Of a stretch of DNA of 40,807 nt, positions 30,082 through 39,102 are shown one piece after another (position 1 is the first letter of the stretch; each line of letters opens with the position of its first letter). The stretch comes from Verrucomicrobiota bacterium (lineage in GTDB: Bacteria > Verrucomicrobiota > Kiritimatiellia > RFP12 > UBA1067). The DNA is taken from NCBI GenBank assembly GCA_022704145.1, contig JAKJGY010000015.1, positions 1-40,807 of the forward strand, read 5' to 3'. Under the pieces are notes generated by a model. The model saw only the letters and a list, made by a program, of their open reading frames with translations. It ran no database searches and had not been told where the DNA came from. The position numbers and the translations under genes are program-made.

Positions 30082-31599
30082 TCAGCGAACCCGGATGTCG
30101 TACGGCGTCTGCTTGAAGGCCACCCGTTCGCGCTTGAGCCGCTCCGCGCCCCACTGGCACCACTCGCCATAAATCACCTTCGGGCCGTCGAAGGGCGGCA
30201 GCCCCGCGTAGACGGCGGAGTTCAGCACGTTGCCGCCCGCGGTGCGCTTGTCGCCCAGAATGCCGTTGTAGAGCAGATAATAGGCCGTGCCGTTGTGGAC
30301 GCCCAGCAGCGGGCTCTTGCGCCGGTCGCGGCGGGCGGGTGTGCCGGTCTCGGAAAACCAGACGTGGGCGGCCAGCGCCTCGAACGACACCTCCGGGTTG
30401 ATCGCGCCGTAGGCGTCGAAGACCGCCTCGCCGAGCCGGAAGAAGCGGAACCCGCCGCCGCCAGCCCAGCCGACGGCCTTGGAAATCCCGCCTTGCTCGC
30501 CCTCGACCACTTTTTTCAGGCGCGGGGCGCAGTGGCTCTCCGCGTGCGCCCCCATCTCGATGCCGATCCAGCGGCGTCCCATCTTGTGCGCCACCGCCGC
30601 GGTCGTGCCCGACCCCAGGAACGAGTCCAGCACCAGGTCGCCGGGATTGGTCGCGATCTGCAGCACGCGCTGTATCAGGCGCTCGGGTTTTGGGGTGTCG
30701 AAAGGATTGTCAGCCCCAAAAAGCACATTGATCTCTTTCTTCGCCTCATCCGTGTGTCCCGCATCCTCATGCGACCACCACGTGTTCGGAACAATCGCCG
30801 AAGCGTCCCTCAAAAACTGCTTGAAAGACGGAGCCCCGTCGCCCGATTTCCCAAAATAACCCAAACCGTCGGCAACAATTTGCAGCCATTGATCTTCGGT
30901 TCTTGACCAATGTCTTCCAGGCGGGGGCAATCGGACTTTGCCCGAAGGCGTCGTGATGGGGTAACTGAGATTGGGTCTCAAGTTAGGAGCGTCCCAAGGT
31001 ATTGCACGCCACGGGCCTCTTGGGTCATTGTCCGGATTCGCGTATTGGGCGGCCTGCTTTTCGTCCCGCTCCAACCGGTTGCGAACCGACTTCCATTTCT
31101 CCGTATCTTTCGCGTACACAAGCAAGAAATTGTGCGACAGGGATATGCTGGCATCGTTCGACCGTGAATAGCGACATTGCCAAAGCACCGTTGCAACGAA
31201 ATTCTTGCGTCCGAAGACCTCGTCCATGATGACCTTGAGGTAATGGGCCTCGTTGTCGTCGATGGAGACCCAGACGGAGCCGTCCTCGGCGAGGAGGTCG
31301 CGGAGGAGTTCGAGGCGCGGGTACATGAGCGAGAGCCAGGTGGAGTGCTCGATGTTGTCGTCGTAATGCTCGAAGGCGGAGCCGGTATTGTAGGGCGGGT
31401 CGATGAAGACGCATTTGACGCGGCCGGCGACATAGGGCATGAGCGATTTGAGGGCATCGAGGTTGTCGCCCTGGATGAGCATGTTCTCCGCGGCCAGGTC
31501 GCCGCAGGAGAGCGCGTCATCGGGCCGGAGCATGCGGTACGGCACCTTTTCAACGGCCCTGCGGGCCTGTCCGTCATCTAACCATTGGAGCGTCGGCAT
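30082..31599 (-). CDS. mod: Type III restriction-modification adenine methyltransferase (Mod)
   Basis: A 505-residue beta-class N6-adenine methyltransferase: the catalytic DPPY motif (67-70, DPPYNTGS) precedes the S-adenosylmethionine-binding FLGSGTT motif (327-333). The stretch between them (about 131-300) is the target-recognition region. It methylates one strand of the recognition site and directs the Res subunit. The ATG at 31599 was chosen because MPTLQWLDDGQA begins the conserved region; no good ribosome binding site precedes it. DNA for roughly residues 130-300 (about 30700-31210) is visibly poorer in GC than either side, as though the target domain came by recombination. First gene of the mod-DinD-res run. 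Confidence 0.9.
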   Translation of the reverse strand: MPTLQWLDDGQARRAVEKVPYRMLRPDDALSCGDLAAENMLIQGDNLDALKSLMPYVAGRVKCVFIDPPYNTGSAFEHYDDNIEHSTWLSLMYPRLELLRDLLAEDGSVWVSIDDNEAHYLKVIMDEVFGRKNFVATVLWQCRYSRSNDASISLSHNFLLVYAKDTEKWKSVRNRLERDEKQAAQYANPDNDPRGPWRAIPWDAPNLRPNLSYPITTPSGKVRLPPPGRHWSRTEDQWLQIVADGLGYFGKSGDGAPSFKQFLRDASAIVPNTWWSHEDAGHTDEAKKEINVLFGADNPFDTPKPERLIQRVLQIATNPGDLVLDSFLGSGTTAAVAHKMGRRWIGIEMGAHAESHCAPRLKKVVEGEQGGISKAVGWAGGGGFRFFRLGEAVFDAYGAINPEVSFEALAAHVWFSETGTPARRDRRKSPLLGVHNGTAYYLLYNGILGDKRTAGGNVLNSAVYAGLPPFDGPKVIYGEWCQWGAERLKRERVAFKQTPYDIRVR

Positions 31600-31838
31600 A
31601 GTGTCAAAATCCAAGTTGCGGCGTGACCGGAAAAAGACAAGCCCCCAAGCCCGCCGCACGTTCGGTTGGGTATGTCCGGAGTTTAGCATTTCGCGCGAGG
31701 CTGGGGCGAGGGGAAATAGGGAGAAGTGCGGAAGAAGTGCTTTCGGTGTAAACCGGGGCTTCTATCGGGTACGCGTCGACCTGCCTTGAGCGCCGCGCCG
31801 CCCCACGGTGACGGTGTAGAGAGGGGGCGGCTGGTGGC

Positions 31839-32672
31839 TCAGCGCTGGTACACGCTGGGGTCAAGCGGCTGGATATCCAGGTCGGGCTTCCAGTGCGGCG
31901 AGGCGCTGTAGAAGCGCATCGCGGTGTTGAAGACCAGATCGGCGATCACGCCCTCGCCATGCCCGTCGCCGCGCATCTGCGCGACCACCTTGACCAGCGC
32001 CAGCGGGTCGGAGACGCCCCAGTCGGCCGAGCCGTTGACGATGACCCTCTCGTGGCCGTACTGCCTGACCATCGCCGAGACCCGCTGCGGGTTGAGCTTC
32101 GAATACGGATAGACGGTCATCCCGGCGTAGCAGCCGGAGTCGAGCGTCAGGCCGATCGTCTCCTCGGTGTTGTGGTCCACGTCGATCCGTCCGACAGTGA
32201 ACCCCTCGGCCTTGATGATCTCCAGGATACGGCGGGTCCCGCGCAGCTTGTCGACATGGGGGGTGTGCAGGATCACCGGCATCTTACGCTCCTCGGCCAT
32301 CCGCAACTGCCGGATCATCGCGTGCTCCTCGTTAGGCGTATTGAGGTTCAGGCCGACCTCGCCCAGCGCCACGCAGCGCGGGTGGTCGAGGTATTCGGCG
32401 ATGCCGTCGATCACCTCGTCCGCCAAGCCCCGGTCGTCCGCCTCCTTGGGGTTCATGGCGATGGCGCAGTAATGGTCGATGCCGAACCGGGCCGCGCGAA
32501 CGGTCTCGAACTCGAGGATCAGACGGAAGTAATCGAAGAACGACCCGGCGTAACGGCGGTTTGTGCCGAGCCAGAAGGAGGGTTCGACACACGCCCGGAT
32601 ACCGGCCTGGTACAGGGCCTGGTACTCATCCGTCGTCCGCGAAAGCATATGGATATGGGGCTCGATGATCAT
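31839..32672 (-). CDS. TatD-like metal-dependent hydrolase
   Basis: A 277-residue amidohydrolase-superfamily TIM barrel. Metal-binding residues are visible in the TatD order: HIH (residues 6-8), EVGLN, ILHTPHVD, VDHNTEE and NGSADWG. TatD enzymes are Mg2+-dependent 3'-5' exonucleases or related hydrolases, but many relatives act on lactones or other small esters; this one is divergent and its substrate is open. The ATG at 32672 has GAGGGAG immediately upstream. It lies between mod and fic with more than 200 bp on each side, so it is probably a single-gene unit. Confidence 0.75.
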   Translation of the reverse strand: MIIEPHIHMLSRTTDEYQALYQAGIRACVEPSFWLGTNRRYAGSFFDYFRLILEFETVRAARFGIDHYCAIAMNPKEADDRGLADEVIDGIAEYLDHPRCVALGEVGLNLNTPNEEHAMIRQLRMAEERKMPVILHTPHVDKLRGTRRILEIIKAEGFTVGRIDVDHNTEETIGLTLDSGCYAGMTVYPYSKLNPQRVSAMVRQYGHERVIVNGSADWGVSDPLALVKVVAQMRGDGHGEGVIADLVFNTAMRFYSASPHWKPDLDIQPLDPSVYQR

Positions 32673-32725
32673 CCTGACTCCCTCTCGCCGCGAATAACCC
32701 GCAGGCTGATGTATAGAACGTCGGC

Positions 32726-32754
32726 AGTTAACCATGGGTTCAGGGGCGCGTCAA
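32726..32754 (-). promoter_or_regulatory. Possible promoter of the TatD-like gene
   Basis: Minus strand TTGACG (32754-32749), 17-bp spacer, TTAACT (32731-32726), about 50 bp before the gene. The -35 box is good, the -10 box only fair. Confidence 0.35.
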
Positions 32755-32876
32755 CTTTTTCCTGCACAAGTGCCGGCGGCGGCTAGCGTCCCACGCCGGA
32801 TCCCCTGGAATATTCCAACAGCCGACACCGCGAATCGACATGCTGGGGGAGACCCTTGTCACATATTTCTCTAAGA

Positions 32877-32893
32877 AACGGCGTTCAGCCGTT
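32877..32893 (-). terminator. Stem-loop at the fic stop codon
   Basis: AACGGC-TGAAC-GCCGTT on the minus strand, a perfect 6-bp stem whose loop contains the fic TGA stop, followed by TTTCTT. It resembles a weak intrinsic terminator for fic. Confidence 0.45.
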
Positions 32894-34057
32894 GCCGAGC
32901 GGTTCCGTGCCTTCGTTGAGGATGGCGATATAGGCGGGATAGCTGAAGACCCGGTTTCGCTTCTGGCCGGTGAGTTCGCGGACAATGCCTAGCTTGCTGA
33001 GGTGGGCGAGCGACTTGTTGACGGTCATGGGGGTGAGGCCTGTCTTGCCGGCCAGGTGCTGGGAGGTGGCGATGGGATGGGCGAGCAGTTCGTGGTGCAG
33101 ACGCAAAGCCGAACCGGCGGCGCGGCCAAGGGCCTGGATGCGGCCGCGATCCTCTTGGGCCATGCCGTCCAAGCGGCGTGCGGCGTCCACCGCCTGCCCG
33201 GCGGTCACGGTGACAGCCTCGGCGAAGAAGTCGAGCCACGCTTCCCAGTCGCCCTCCAGGCGTACGCGGTTCAGCAGTTCGTAGTACGTCTGGCGGTGGG
33301 TCTTGAAGAAGAGGCTGAGATAAAGTAGAGGCTGGCGCAGCGCTTGGCGCTCGCAGAGCAGCAGGGCGATCAGGAGGCGGCCGAGGCGGCCGTTGCCGTC
33401 GAGGAACGGATGGATGGTTTCAAACTGCACATGCGCCAGTGCCGCCTTGAGGAGCAGCGGCGTGGGCTCCGGCTGGTCATGGAGGAACAGCTCCAGCGCG
33501 TTCATGCAGGGCGCGACATTCTGGGGCGGCGGCGGCACGTAGACGGCGTTGCCGGGACGCGTGCCGCCGATCCAGTTCTGGCTGGCGCGGAGTTCGCCGG
33601 GGTTCTTGCCGTTGCCGCGGCCCTGCGCCAGCAGTATGGCGTGGATCTCGCGGAGCAGACGCAGGGAGAGCGGAAAGCCCTCGCGCAGGCGCCTGAGGCC
33701 GTGGTCCATGGCCGCGACGTAGTTGCTGACCTCGCGAACGTCGTCGACCGGCACGCCGGGCAACTCGTCGAGTTCGAAAAGCAGAAGATCCGAGAGGGAG
33801 GATTGCGTGCCTTCGATCATCGACGAGAGGACCGCTTCTTTGCGGACATAGGTGTAGAGGAATAGAGTTACGTTCGGCAGCAGGGCCGAGACACTGTCAA
33901 GGCGGCCGAGAGCCAGTAGGGCGCTGTCGAACCGTTCGCGCAGGGCGGGCGTCCAGACAATCGCCGGCGAAGGGGGGAGGTCGTACGGGATGAAGGCCCG
34001 GGCCTTCTCGCCGACGGTCGAAATCGTTTCGTAACGACCTTGAAGTGTTCTCTTCAT
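32885..34057 (-). CDS. Fic family AMP-transferase, class II (self-inhibited), with C-terminal winged helix
   Basis: A 390-residue protein. The catalytic Fic motif HPFLDGNGRLGR is at 216-227, complete, with the catalytic histidine H216. The inhibitory helix motif SxxxEG occurs upstream as SSMIEG (S78, E82), which marks class II Fic proteins that are kept off until the helix moves. Residues 315-380 form a winged helix (LAGKTGLTPMTVNKSLAHLSKLGIV). Fic enzymes attach AMP to hydroxyls of target proteins. The ATG at 34057 fits GAGG 10 bp upstream. A palindrome over the likely -10 box suggests autoregulation through the winged helix. No antitoxin gene lies alongside, as expected for class II. Confidence 0.9.
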   Translation of the reverse strand: MKRTLQGRYETISTVGEKARAFIPYDLPPSPAIVWTPALRERFDSALLALGRLDSVSALLPNVTLFLYTYVRKEAVLSSMIEGTQSSLSDLLLFELDELPGVPVDDVREVSNYVAAMDHGLRRLREGFPLSLRLLREIHAILLAQGRGNGKNPGELRASQNWIGGTRPGNAVYVPPPPQNVAPCMNALELFLHDQPEPTPLLLKAALAHVQFETIHPFLDGNGRLGRLLIALLLCERQALRQPLLYLSLFFKTHRQTYYELLNRVRLEGDWEAWLDFFAEAVTVTAGQAVDAARRLDGMAQEDRGRIQALGRAAGSALRLHHELLAHPIATSQHLAGKTGLTPMTVNKSLAHLSKLGIVRELTGQKRNRVFSYPAYIAILNEGTEPLGNG

Positions 34058-34088
34058 CGTGTGCGATCCTCGAACAGTTGTTTCGATT

Positions 34089-34101
34089 GTTATAGTATAA
34101 C
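34089..34101 (-). promoter_or_regulatory. Palindromic -10 region of fic
   Basis: GTTATA-G-TATAAC is a perfect palindrome. On the minus strand it contains TATACT (34099-34094), a good -10 box, in an AT-rich patch. The best -35 box is weak (TTGCTT, 19-bp spacer). Transcription would start about 30 bp before fic. Confidence 0.5.
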
Positions 34102-34228
34102 GCATTAACCCATAATAAAAGCAAGCGTTATTCTAAGATCGTTGCCTGATGCTTGCAGGAGAAGCCCGGCTGTCCCCTGCATGATACAACAGGTGACTCC
34201 CCTTCAACTAAAATGTAGCTCACCCTCC

Positions 34229-35257
34229 TCATGCGCGTGGATGCGCGCGCCCGTACTCCTCCTTGAGCCGCTCCACCGACACGTGCGTGTAGATCTGCGT
34301 GGTGGAGAGGCTCGCGTGCCCGAGCATCTCCTGGACGCACCGGAGGTCTGCGCCCGCGTCCAGCAGATGTGTGGCGAAGCTGTGCCTGAGCTTGTGCGGG
34401 CTCAGCTCCGGCGGCAGGCCGCAGGCCCTCAGCCAGACCTTCATCTGGCGTTCGACGGAACGCGTCGTGAGCCGGCCCCCGCGCGCGTTCAGGAACAGCG
34501 CCCCCCCGCTCTGGCCCGACCCCGGCCAGACGGTCTCGGCCCGCTCGCGCAGCTCGCGCAACGCGTCGCACGCGGGCGCGCCCAGCACACACAGCCGCTG
34601 CTTACGGCCCTTGCCCTCCACCACCGTCGTGCCCCGCTCCAGATCGACGCCCCCCCAGTCCAGTGCCGCGACCTCGCTGATGCGGCAGCCCGTACTGTAG
34701 AGCACCTCGAAGAGCGCCGCGTCGCGCCAGGCGGCGTAGGCCGCGGCGGGCGCGGGCGGCCCGCGGCGGGCGCGGGCGGCCTCAAGCGCGGCCAGGGGCG
34801 CCGCCAGCAGCGCGGCGACCTCGCGGACGGAGAGGACCGCGGGCAGGCGCCTGCCGGCGCGCGGCCCGCGCAACCCGGCGAAGGGGTTGATGCGGGCCAG
34901 CCCCTCCCGCACCAGATACCGGTAGAAGGAACGCAGCGAGGCCAGCTTGCGGCGCGTCGTGGCAGGCGCCCAGCCGTCCCGATGGAACGCGGCCAGAAAA
35001 GCGCGCGCGACAGCCTTATCGGGCCGCTCCCAGACGCAGGCCTCAGCCGCAGGCCAGGCGAAGGCCGCGAACTGTCCGACGTCCTGCACATAACCGGCGA
35101 CCGTATGTTCGGAAGCGTGACCTTCGGCCAGCAGGTGACGCACAAAGCGCGCCACAGACGGATCGCCCGCCACGTCGCGCACCGGCAAAGGCTCAGGTCG
35201 CGCCTCCGTGAGGCGCACCTCGGCCTCGAACCCCTCCGGCTCGACCTCCGGCCTCAT
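34229..35257 (-). CDS. xerC: Tyrosine recombinase XerC
   Basis: A 342-residue recombinase. The N-terminal SAM-like domain (about 35-125) precedes the catalytic domain with R of GCRISEVAAL, the beta-hairpin lysine of GKGRKQR, HKLRHSFATHLL (H and R) and LGHASLSTTQIYTHV (H and the nucleophilic Y). With a XerD partner it resolves chromosome dimers at dif. A GC-rich Ala/Arg/Pro insert (ARARRGPPAPAAA) interrupts the middle of the catalytic domain. The ATG at 35257 has GGGAGG 8 bp upstream. It begins 16 bp after the topA stop, so the two are one operon, which argues against a phage integrase. Confidence 0.88.
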   Translation of the reverse strand: MRPEVEPEGFEAEVRLTEARPEPLPVRDVAGDPSVARFVRHLLAEGHASEHTVAGYVQDVGQFAAFAWPAAEACVWERPDKAVARAFLAAFHRDGWAPATTRRKLASLRSFYRYLVREGLARINPFAGLRGPRAGRRLPAVLSVREVAALLAAPLAALEAARARRGPPAPAAAYAAWRDAALFEVLYSTGCRISEVAALDWGGVDLERGTTVVEGKGRKQRLCVLGAPACDALRELRERAETVWPGSGQSGGALFLNARGGRLTTRSVERQMKVWLRACGLPPELSPHKLRHSFATHLLDAGADLRCVQEMLGHASLSTTQIYTHVSVERLKEEYGRAHPRA

Positions 35258-35273
35258 GCTGCTGGCCTCCCGT

Positions 35274-37811
35274 TCACTCCGCCTTGGCCTCCTCCGCCTT
35301 GGCCTTGCGATTGAGCCCGAGCTGCTCGGCATAGCGGTCGAACTGCGGGATCTGGGCCTTATACCGGAACGCCAGCCGCTTCATGGCGAAGCGCTGCCGG
35401 GGCGAGAGGAACTTCTTGCGGCTATACTGCTCGGCCAGGCTGGCATAGAACGCCTGGTCGTCGAACGTCCGTTTGCCGCGCGTCACAGGCTCCTGCCACT
35501 GCGTCACCTGCCCGAGCATCTCCAGCAGGGCCGGGCTCTCCAGGTCAGGCTGCTGTTCGGCCTCGGTCTCGGCCAGGCCGAGGCTTTGCCGGACCTCCTC
35601 AAAGTTCTCGAGCTGCGCGCCGTTCTGGACGATGATCCGATCAACGGCGGCGAACTGTTTCTCGCTGAGCTTGCGCCCGCCCTCGGCCTGCTGCCGCAGC
35701 GACGTCACAAACTCCGCCTGCGACTCCGAGAGGCGCAGCCCCTGGAGGATCTCGAAGCGCCGCATCGCCTCCTCGCTGCTCGGCGCCGCACGGTCGCTCG
35801 CGACCAGCTCATGAAAGCCCAGCGCGCCCAACGCGGAGTCGGCCTCCGGGATCTGCTCGCCATAGCGGATGGCGATCTTGACCAGCGCCTCAAGCTGCTT
35901 GTCGGAAACCGGCTTCTCGCCCTTCTCGATCTGCTCGATCACAGAAGCGACAAACCGCTCGTCGCTATAGGTGCGTTTGCCGCGCTGCACCTCGGGTGCC
36001 CAGCGCGTGACCTGCTTCAGCAGGCCGAGCACCGCCGCGACCTTGGCGGCGTCGGCGGGCGGCTCCTTGGCCTGCTCCATCCAGAGCTTGAAGCGCGCAA
36101 AGAAGTCCCCCATCATCCGCGTCCACTCGACATGCCCCTCCTCGATCTGGTCGAGCGACTCCTCCATCGTCGCGGTGAACCCCACATCGAACAGATGCTC
36201 CAGCTTGGCGACCAGCAGGTCATTGACCGAAAGCCCCAGCTCCGTGGGCACAAGCTGGCGCTTCTCACGTGTGGTGTAGTCGCGCGAGTTGAGCGTCTCG
36301 ATGATCGACGCGTAGGTGGAGGGGCGCCCGACGCCGTTAGCCTCCAGCGCCCGGATGAGCGACGCTTCGCTGTAACGGGCCGGCGGCTTGGTCTCCTTGC
36401 GCTCACTCTCCCACTCGAGGAGCTGGAGCGGGTCGCCCGGCGCGAGCGGCGGCAGGCGGTCGACCTCGGAATCCTCCTCCTCGGAGTCCTCCTCCTCGGG
36501 CTTCTTCTTGCGAATGTCGAGGGCCATCACCTTAAGGAAGCCGGCGAAGAGCACTTCCGACGAGGTTGCGGTCAGCAGTATGGCGCGCGTAAGCCCCGGC
36601 TTGACCGGCTCGACCTCCACGGTACGCTGCGCGATCTTGGCGGCCGCCATCTGGCTCGCGACAAAACGTTTCCAGATGAGGTCGTACAGTTTGAGGGCGG
36701 GCGGCTCCAGCACACCGCGCAGACTCTCGGGCGTACGTGCGACGTCTGTCGGGCGGATCGCCTCATGGGCCTCCTGGGCGCTCGCGCGGCTCCTGTAGAC
36801 GTTCGGCGTCTCGGGATAGAAGGCCGCGCCATAGGTGTCCGTGATGAAGGCATGGGCGGCGGCCTGCGCGTCGCGGGCCACACTCACCGAGTCGGTACGC
36901 ATGTAGGTGATCAGTCCGACCGGGCCGCCGCTGCCGAGATCCACGCCCTCGTAAAGCTTCTGGGCCAGCCCCATCGTCCGGTTCGGCGACAGGCCGTACA
37001 CGCTCGAGGCCGCCTGCTGGAGCGTCGAGGTGATGAACGGCGGCAGCGGACGGCGCGCGGTCTCGCGGACGCGCACCTCGCGCACGCGCAGCGCACATCC
37101 CTCCAGCTCGGAGAGCAGCGCCCGCGCCGAGGCCTCGGAGTTGACCGTGGGCTTCTCGCCGTCAACCTTGGCGAGCCGCACCGAGAACGGGTCGAGCGGC
37201 GCGGTCTCGCGCCGCACGCGCGCCCCCAGCAGCCAGTACTCCTCCACCTGGAAGGCGCTGATCTGACGCTCGCGCTCCGCCACCAGCCGCAGCGCCACCG
37301 ACTGCACGCGGCCGGCGCTCAGGCCCTTCTTCAGGCGGCGCCACAGCATCGGGCTGACCATATAGCCGACGATGCGGTCGAGCACGCGGCGCGCCTGCTG
37401 CGCGTCGACCCGGTGCTGGTCGATCTCGCCGGGCTGCTCAAAGGCGGCGCGGACCGCGCGCGGCGTGATCTCGTTGTACTGCACACGGTGAAAGGGCTTG
37501 TCCTTGGCCGCGTCGGCCAGCGTCTCGCGCAGATGCCACGCGATGGCCTCTCCCTCGCGGTCAGGATCAGGCGCCAGATAGACCGCGTCACACGACTTGG
37601 CCGCCTTCTTCAGCTCCGCGATGACTTTCGCCTTGCCTTTCGAAAAGACATATTTCGGAGCGAACTGGTGCTCGATATCGATGCCTAACGTACGTTCCGG
37701 CAGGTCACGGATATGACCGACCGACGACTTCACGACATATCCCGAACCCAGGATCTTCCCAATGGTTTTCGCCTTCGCAGGCGACTCGACAATCACTAGC
37801 TTCTTACCCAT
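35274..37811 (-). CDS. topA: DNA topoisomerase I without zinc ribbons, with C-terminal helical repeats
   Basis: An 845-residue type IA topoisomerase. The TOPRIM domain has E9 (VIVESPAKAK) and D82, D84, E86 (DPDREGEA). The catalytic tyrosine is Y303 in ITYMRTDS. A charged linker (KKKPEEEDSEEEDSE) is near residue 430. Instead of the usual cysteine zinc ribbons, residues about 595-845 contain three copies of a helical module with the pattern [GR]KRTYSDERF...LSxxQ...A[IF]RYxxQIP. There are no cysteines after about residue 240. It relaxes negatively supercoiled DNA. ATG at 37811 with AAAGG 5 bp upstream; xerC follows, dprA precedes by 75 bp. Confidence 0.93.
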   Translation of the reverse strand: MGKKLVIVESPAKAKTIGKILGSGYVVKSSVGHIRDLPERTLGIDIEHQFAPKYVFSKGKAKVIAELKKAAKSCDAVYLAPDPDREGEAIAWHLRETLADAAKDKPFHRVQYNEITPRAVRAAFEQPGEIDQHRVDAQQARRVLDRIVGYMVSPMLWRRLKKGLSAGRVQSVALRLVAERERQISAFQVEEYWLLGARVRRETAPLDPFSVRLAKVDGEKPTVNSEASARALLSELEGCALRVREVRVRETARRPLPPFITSTLQQAASSVYGLSPNRTMGLAQKLYEGVDLGSGGPVGLITYMRTDSVSVARDAQAAAHAFITDTYGAAFYPETPNVYRSRASAQEAHEAIRPTDVARTPESLRGVLEPPALKLYDLIWKRFVASQMAAAKIAQRTVEVEPVKPGLTRAILLTATSSEVLFAGFLKVMALDIRKKKPEEEDSEEEDSEVDRLPPLAPGDPLQLLEWESERKETKPPARYSEASLIRALEANGVGRPSTYASIIETLNSRDYTTREKRQLVPTELGLSVNDLLVAKLEHLFDVGFTATMEESLDQIEEGHVEWTRMMGDFFARFKLWMEQAKEPPADAAKVAAVLGLLKQVTRWAPEVQRGKRTYSDERFVASVIEQIEKGEKPVSDKQLEALVKIAIRYGEQIPEADSALGALGFHELVASDRAAPSSEEAMRRFEILQGLRLSESQAEFVTSLRQQAEGGRKLSEKQFAAVDRIIVQNGAQLENFEEVRQSLGLAETEAEQQPDLESPALLEMLGQVTQWQEPVTRGKRTFDDQAFYASLAEQYSRKKFLSPRQRFAMKRLAFRYKAQIPQFDRYAEQLGLNRKAKAEEAKAE

Positions 37812-37886
37812 TTTATCCTTTCCGCAATCACTGACCCGGACTGCGGGGCCGCTCACGTGCCACGCCCCGCCGCCCTGCACCAGAAA

Positions 37887-39032
37887 CTATCCTGTGGCGC
37901 CGCCGCCCTCCTGCGACGCGCGCGCGACGGCCCCGCCTGGCAACAGGCGGACCAGACGCTTGATCTGCAACCCCACCAGCAGCGCGCTCACCCGGCCGGC
38001 GTCCAGCCCGCTGCCGCGCACCAGCTCGTCCACCGGCGAGCCGCCGTCCTCGATCCGCGACAGCAACGCGCGCTCCTCCGGACTCAGCGCCGCCGCCGGC
38101 CGCTTCGGCTCGGCCGCGCGCGGCGCCGCCTGCGCCTGCGGCCTCCGCTGTCCGGCGAACAGGTCCTGCACCTCCTCCTCCACATCCTCCACCCGCGTCA
38201 CCAGCCTTGCGCCGTTGCGCAGCAGGGCGTGGCACCCTTGAGAGGCGGGCGAATCGATCCGTCCCGGCACGGCCATCACCGAGCGCCCCTGCTCCAGCGC
38301 CTGGTTAACCGTGATCATCGTGCCGCTCTTCAGCGGCGCCTCGATCACCAGGACGCCCTTTGAGAGCCCGCTGACGATACGGTTCCGCATCGGAAAGGTC
38401 TGCGCGTCGGGCTGTCGCCCGAACGGATACTCGGAGACCACCGCTCCGCCCTTGCCAACGATGTCACGGGCCAGGCCCTTATTCTCGCTCGGGTAGAGGC
38501 AGTCCAAGGCCCCGCCCAGCACCGCCACCGTCCGCCCGCTGGCCTGCAGCGCGCCGGTGTGCGCCTCGGTATCAACCCCCAACGCGAGACCGCTGACCAC
38601 CGTATAGCCGGCCGCCGCCAACTGATAGCCGAAGCGCCGCGCCGTCTCGCGCCCGTAGACCGTCGGGCGCCGTGTGCCGATGATCGCGACGGAGGGCGTC
38701 TCCAACGCCGCAACCTCACCCGCCACATACAGCACCAGCGGCGGGTCGGCGATCCGCTTGAGGCACTCCGGATACCCCTCGTCCGCCCAGGTCACCAGCG
38801 TCACGCCGGTCTTGGCCGCACGCGCCAGCTCCTCTTCCGCATGCGACGCGCACAGCTCACGGTGGAAAAGGCGGGCCCGCTCCGGCCCGATATCCGGCAC
38901 GCCCAACAGCTCAGCCTCCCCGCACTGCGACGCGGCCAGCAGCGAGCCGAACCTTTCGACCAGACGCTTGGCCGTCATGGCGCCGAGTCCCTGAACCCGG
39001 TTCATCGCTATTAAGGCTTCACGTTCTGTCAC
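37887..39032 (-). CDS. dprA: DNA processing protein DprA
   Basis: A 381-residue protein. N-terminal helix-hairpin-helix-like part (VQGLGAMTAKRLVERFGS, LGVPDIGPERARLF), then the DprA Rossmann fold: IIGTRRPTVYG, VVSGLALGVDTEAHTGAL, VAVLGGALDCLYPSEN, FPMRNRIVSGLS and VNQALEQGRSVMAVPG. The C-terminal 60 residues form a winged helix. DprA loads RecA onto incoming single-stranded DNA in transformation. GAGGG directly abuts the ATG at 39038 but stands 6 bp before a GTG at 39032, so the GTG is the better start. A promoter and two palindromes lie upstream. Confidence 0.9.
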   Translation of the reverse strand: MTEREALIAMNRVQGLGAMTAKRLVERFGSLLAASQCGEAELLGVPDIGPERARLFHRELCASHAEEELARAAKTGVTLVTWADEGYPECLKRIADPPLVLYVAGEVAALETPSVAIIGTRRPTVYGRETARRFGYQLAAAGYTVVSGLALGVDTEAHTGALQASGRTVAVLGGALDCLYPSENKGLARDIVGKGGAVVSEYPFGRQPDAQTFPMRNRIVSGLSKGVLVIEAPLKSGTMITVNQALEQGRSVMAVPGRIDSPASQGCHALLRNGARLVTRVEDVEEEVQDLFAGQRRPQAQAAPRAAEPKRPAAALSPEERALLSRIEDGGSPVDELVRGSGLDAGRVSALLVGLQIKRLVRLLPGGAVARASQEGGGATG

Positions 39033-39042
39033 AGTCATCCCT

Positions 39043-39055
39043 CGTTTCCGAAACG
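39043..39055. promoter_or_regulatory. Palindrome just upstream of dprA
   Basis: CGTTTC-C-GAAACG, perfect 6-bp arms, about 10 bp before the dprA start and downstream of its promoter. It could be an operator or leader hairpin. Confidence 0.45.
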
Positions 39056-39062
39056 GGCGTGG

Positions 39063-39091
39063 TAATTAGCATATTCCCGCGCGTCTGACAA
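39063..39091 (-). promoter_or_regulatory. Possible dprA promoter
   Basis: Minus strand TTGTCA (39091-39086), 17-bp spacer ending in TGC, then TAATTA (39068-39063). The -35 box matches five of six positions; the -10 box is weak but has the extended TGn. Confidence 0.4.
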
Positions 39092-39102
39092 GATGAGATC
39101 CC

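Noticed and set aside
34229-35257. The tyrosine recombinase as the integrase of a genomic island
   Set aside because: It follows topA by 16 bp in a housekeeping operon and has XerC-like length and motifs; no attachment site or tRNA is near.
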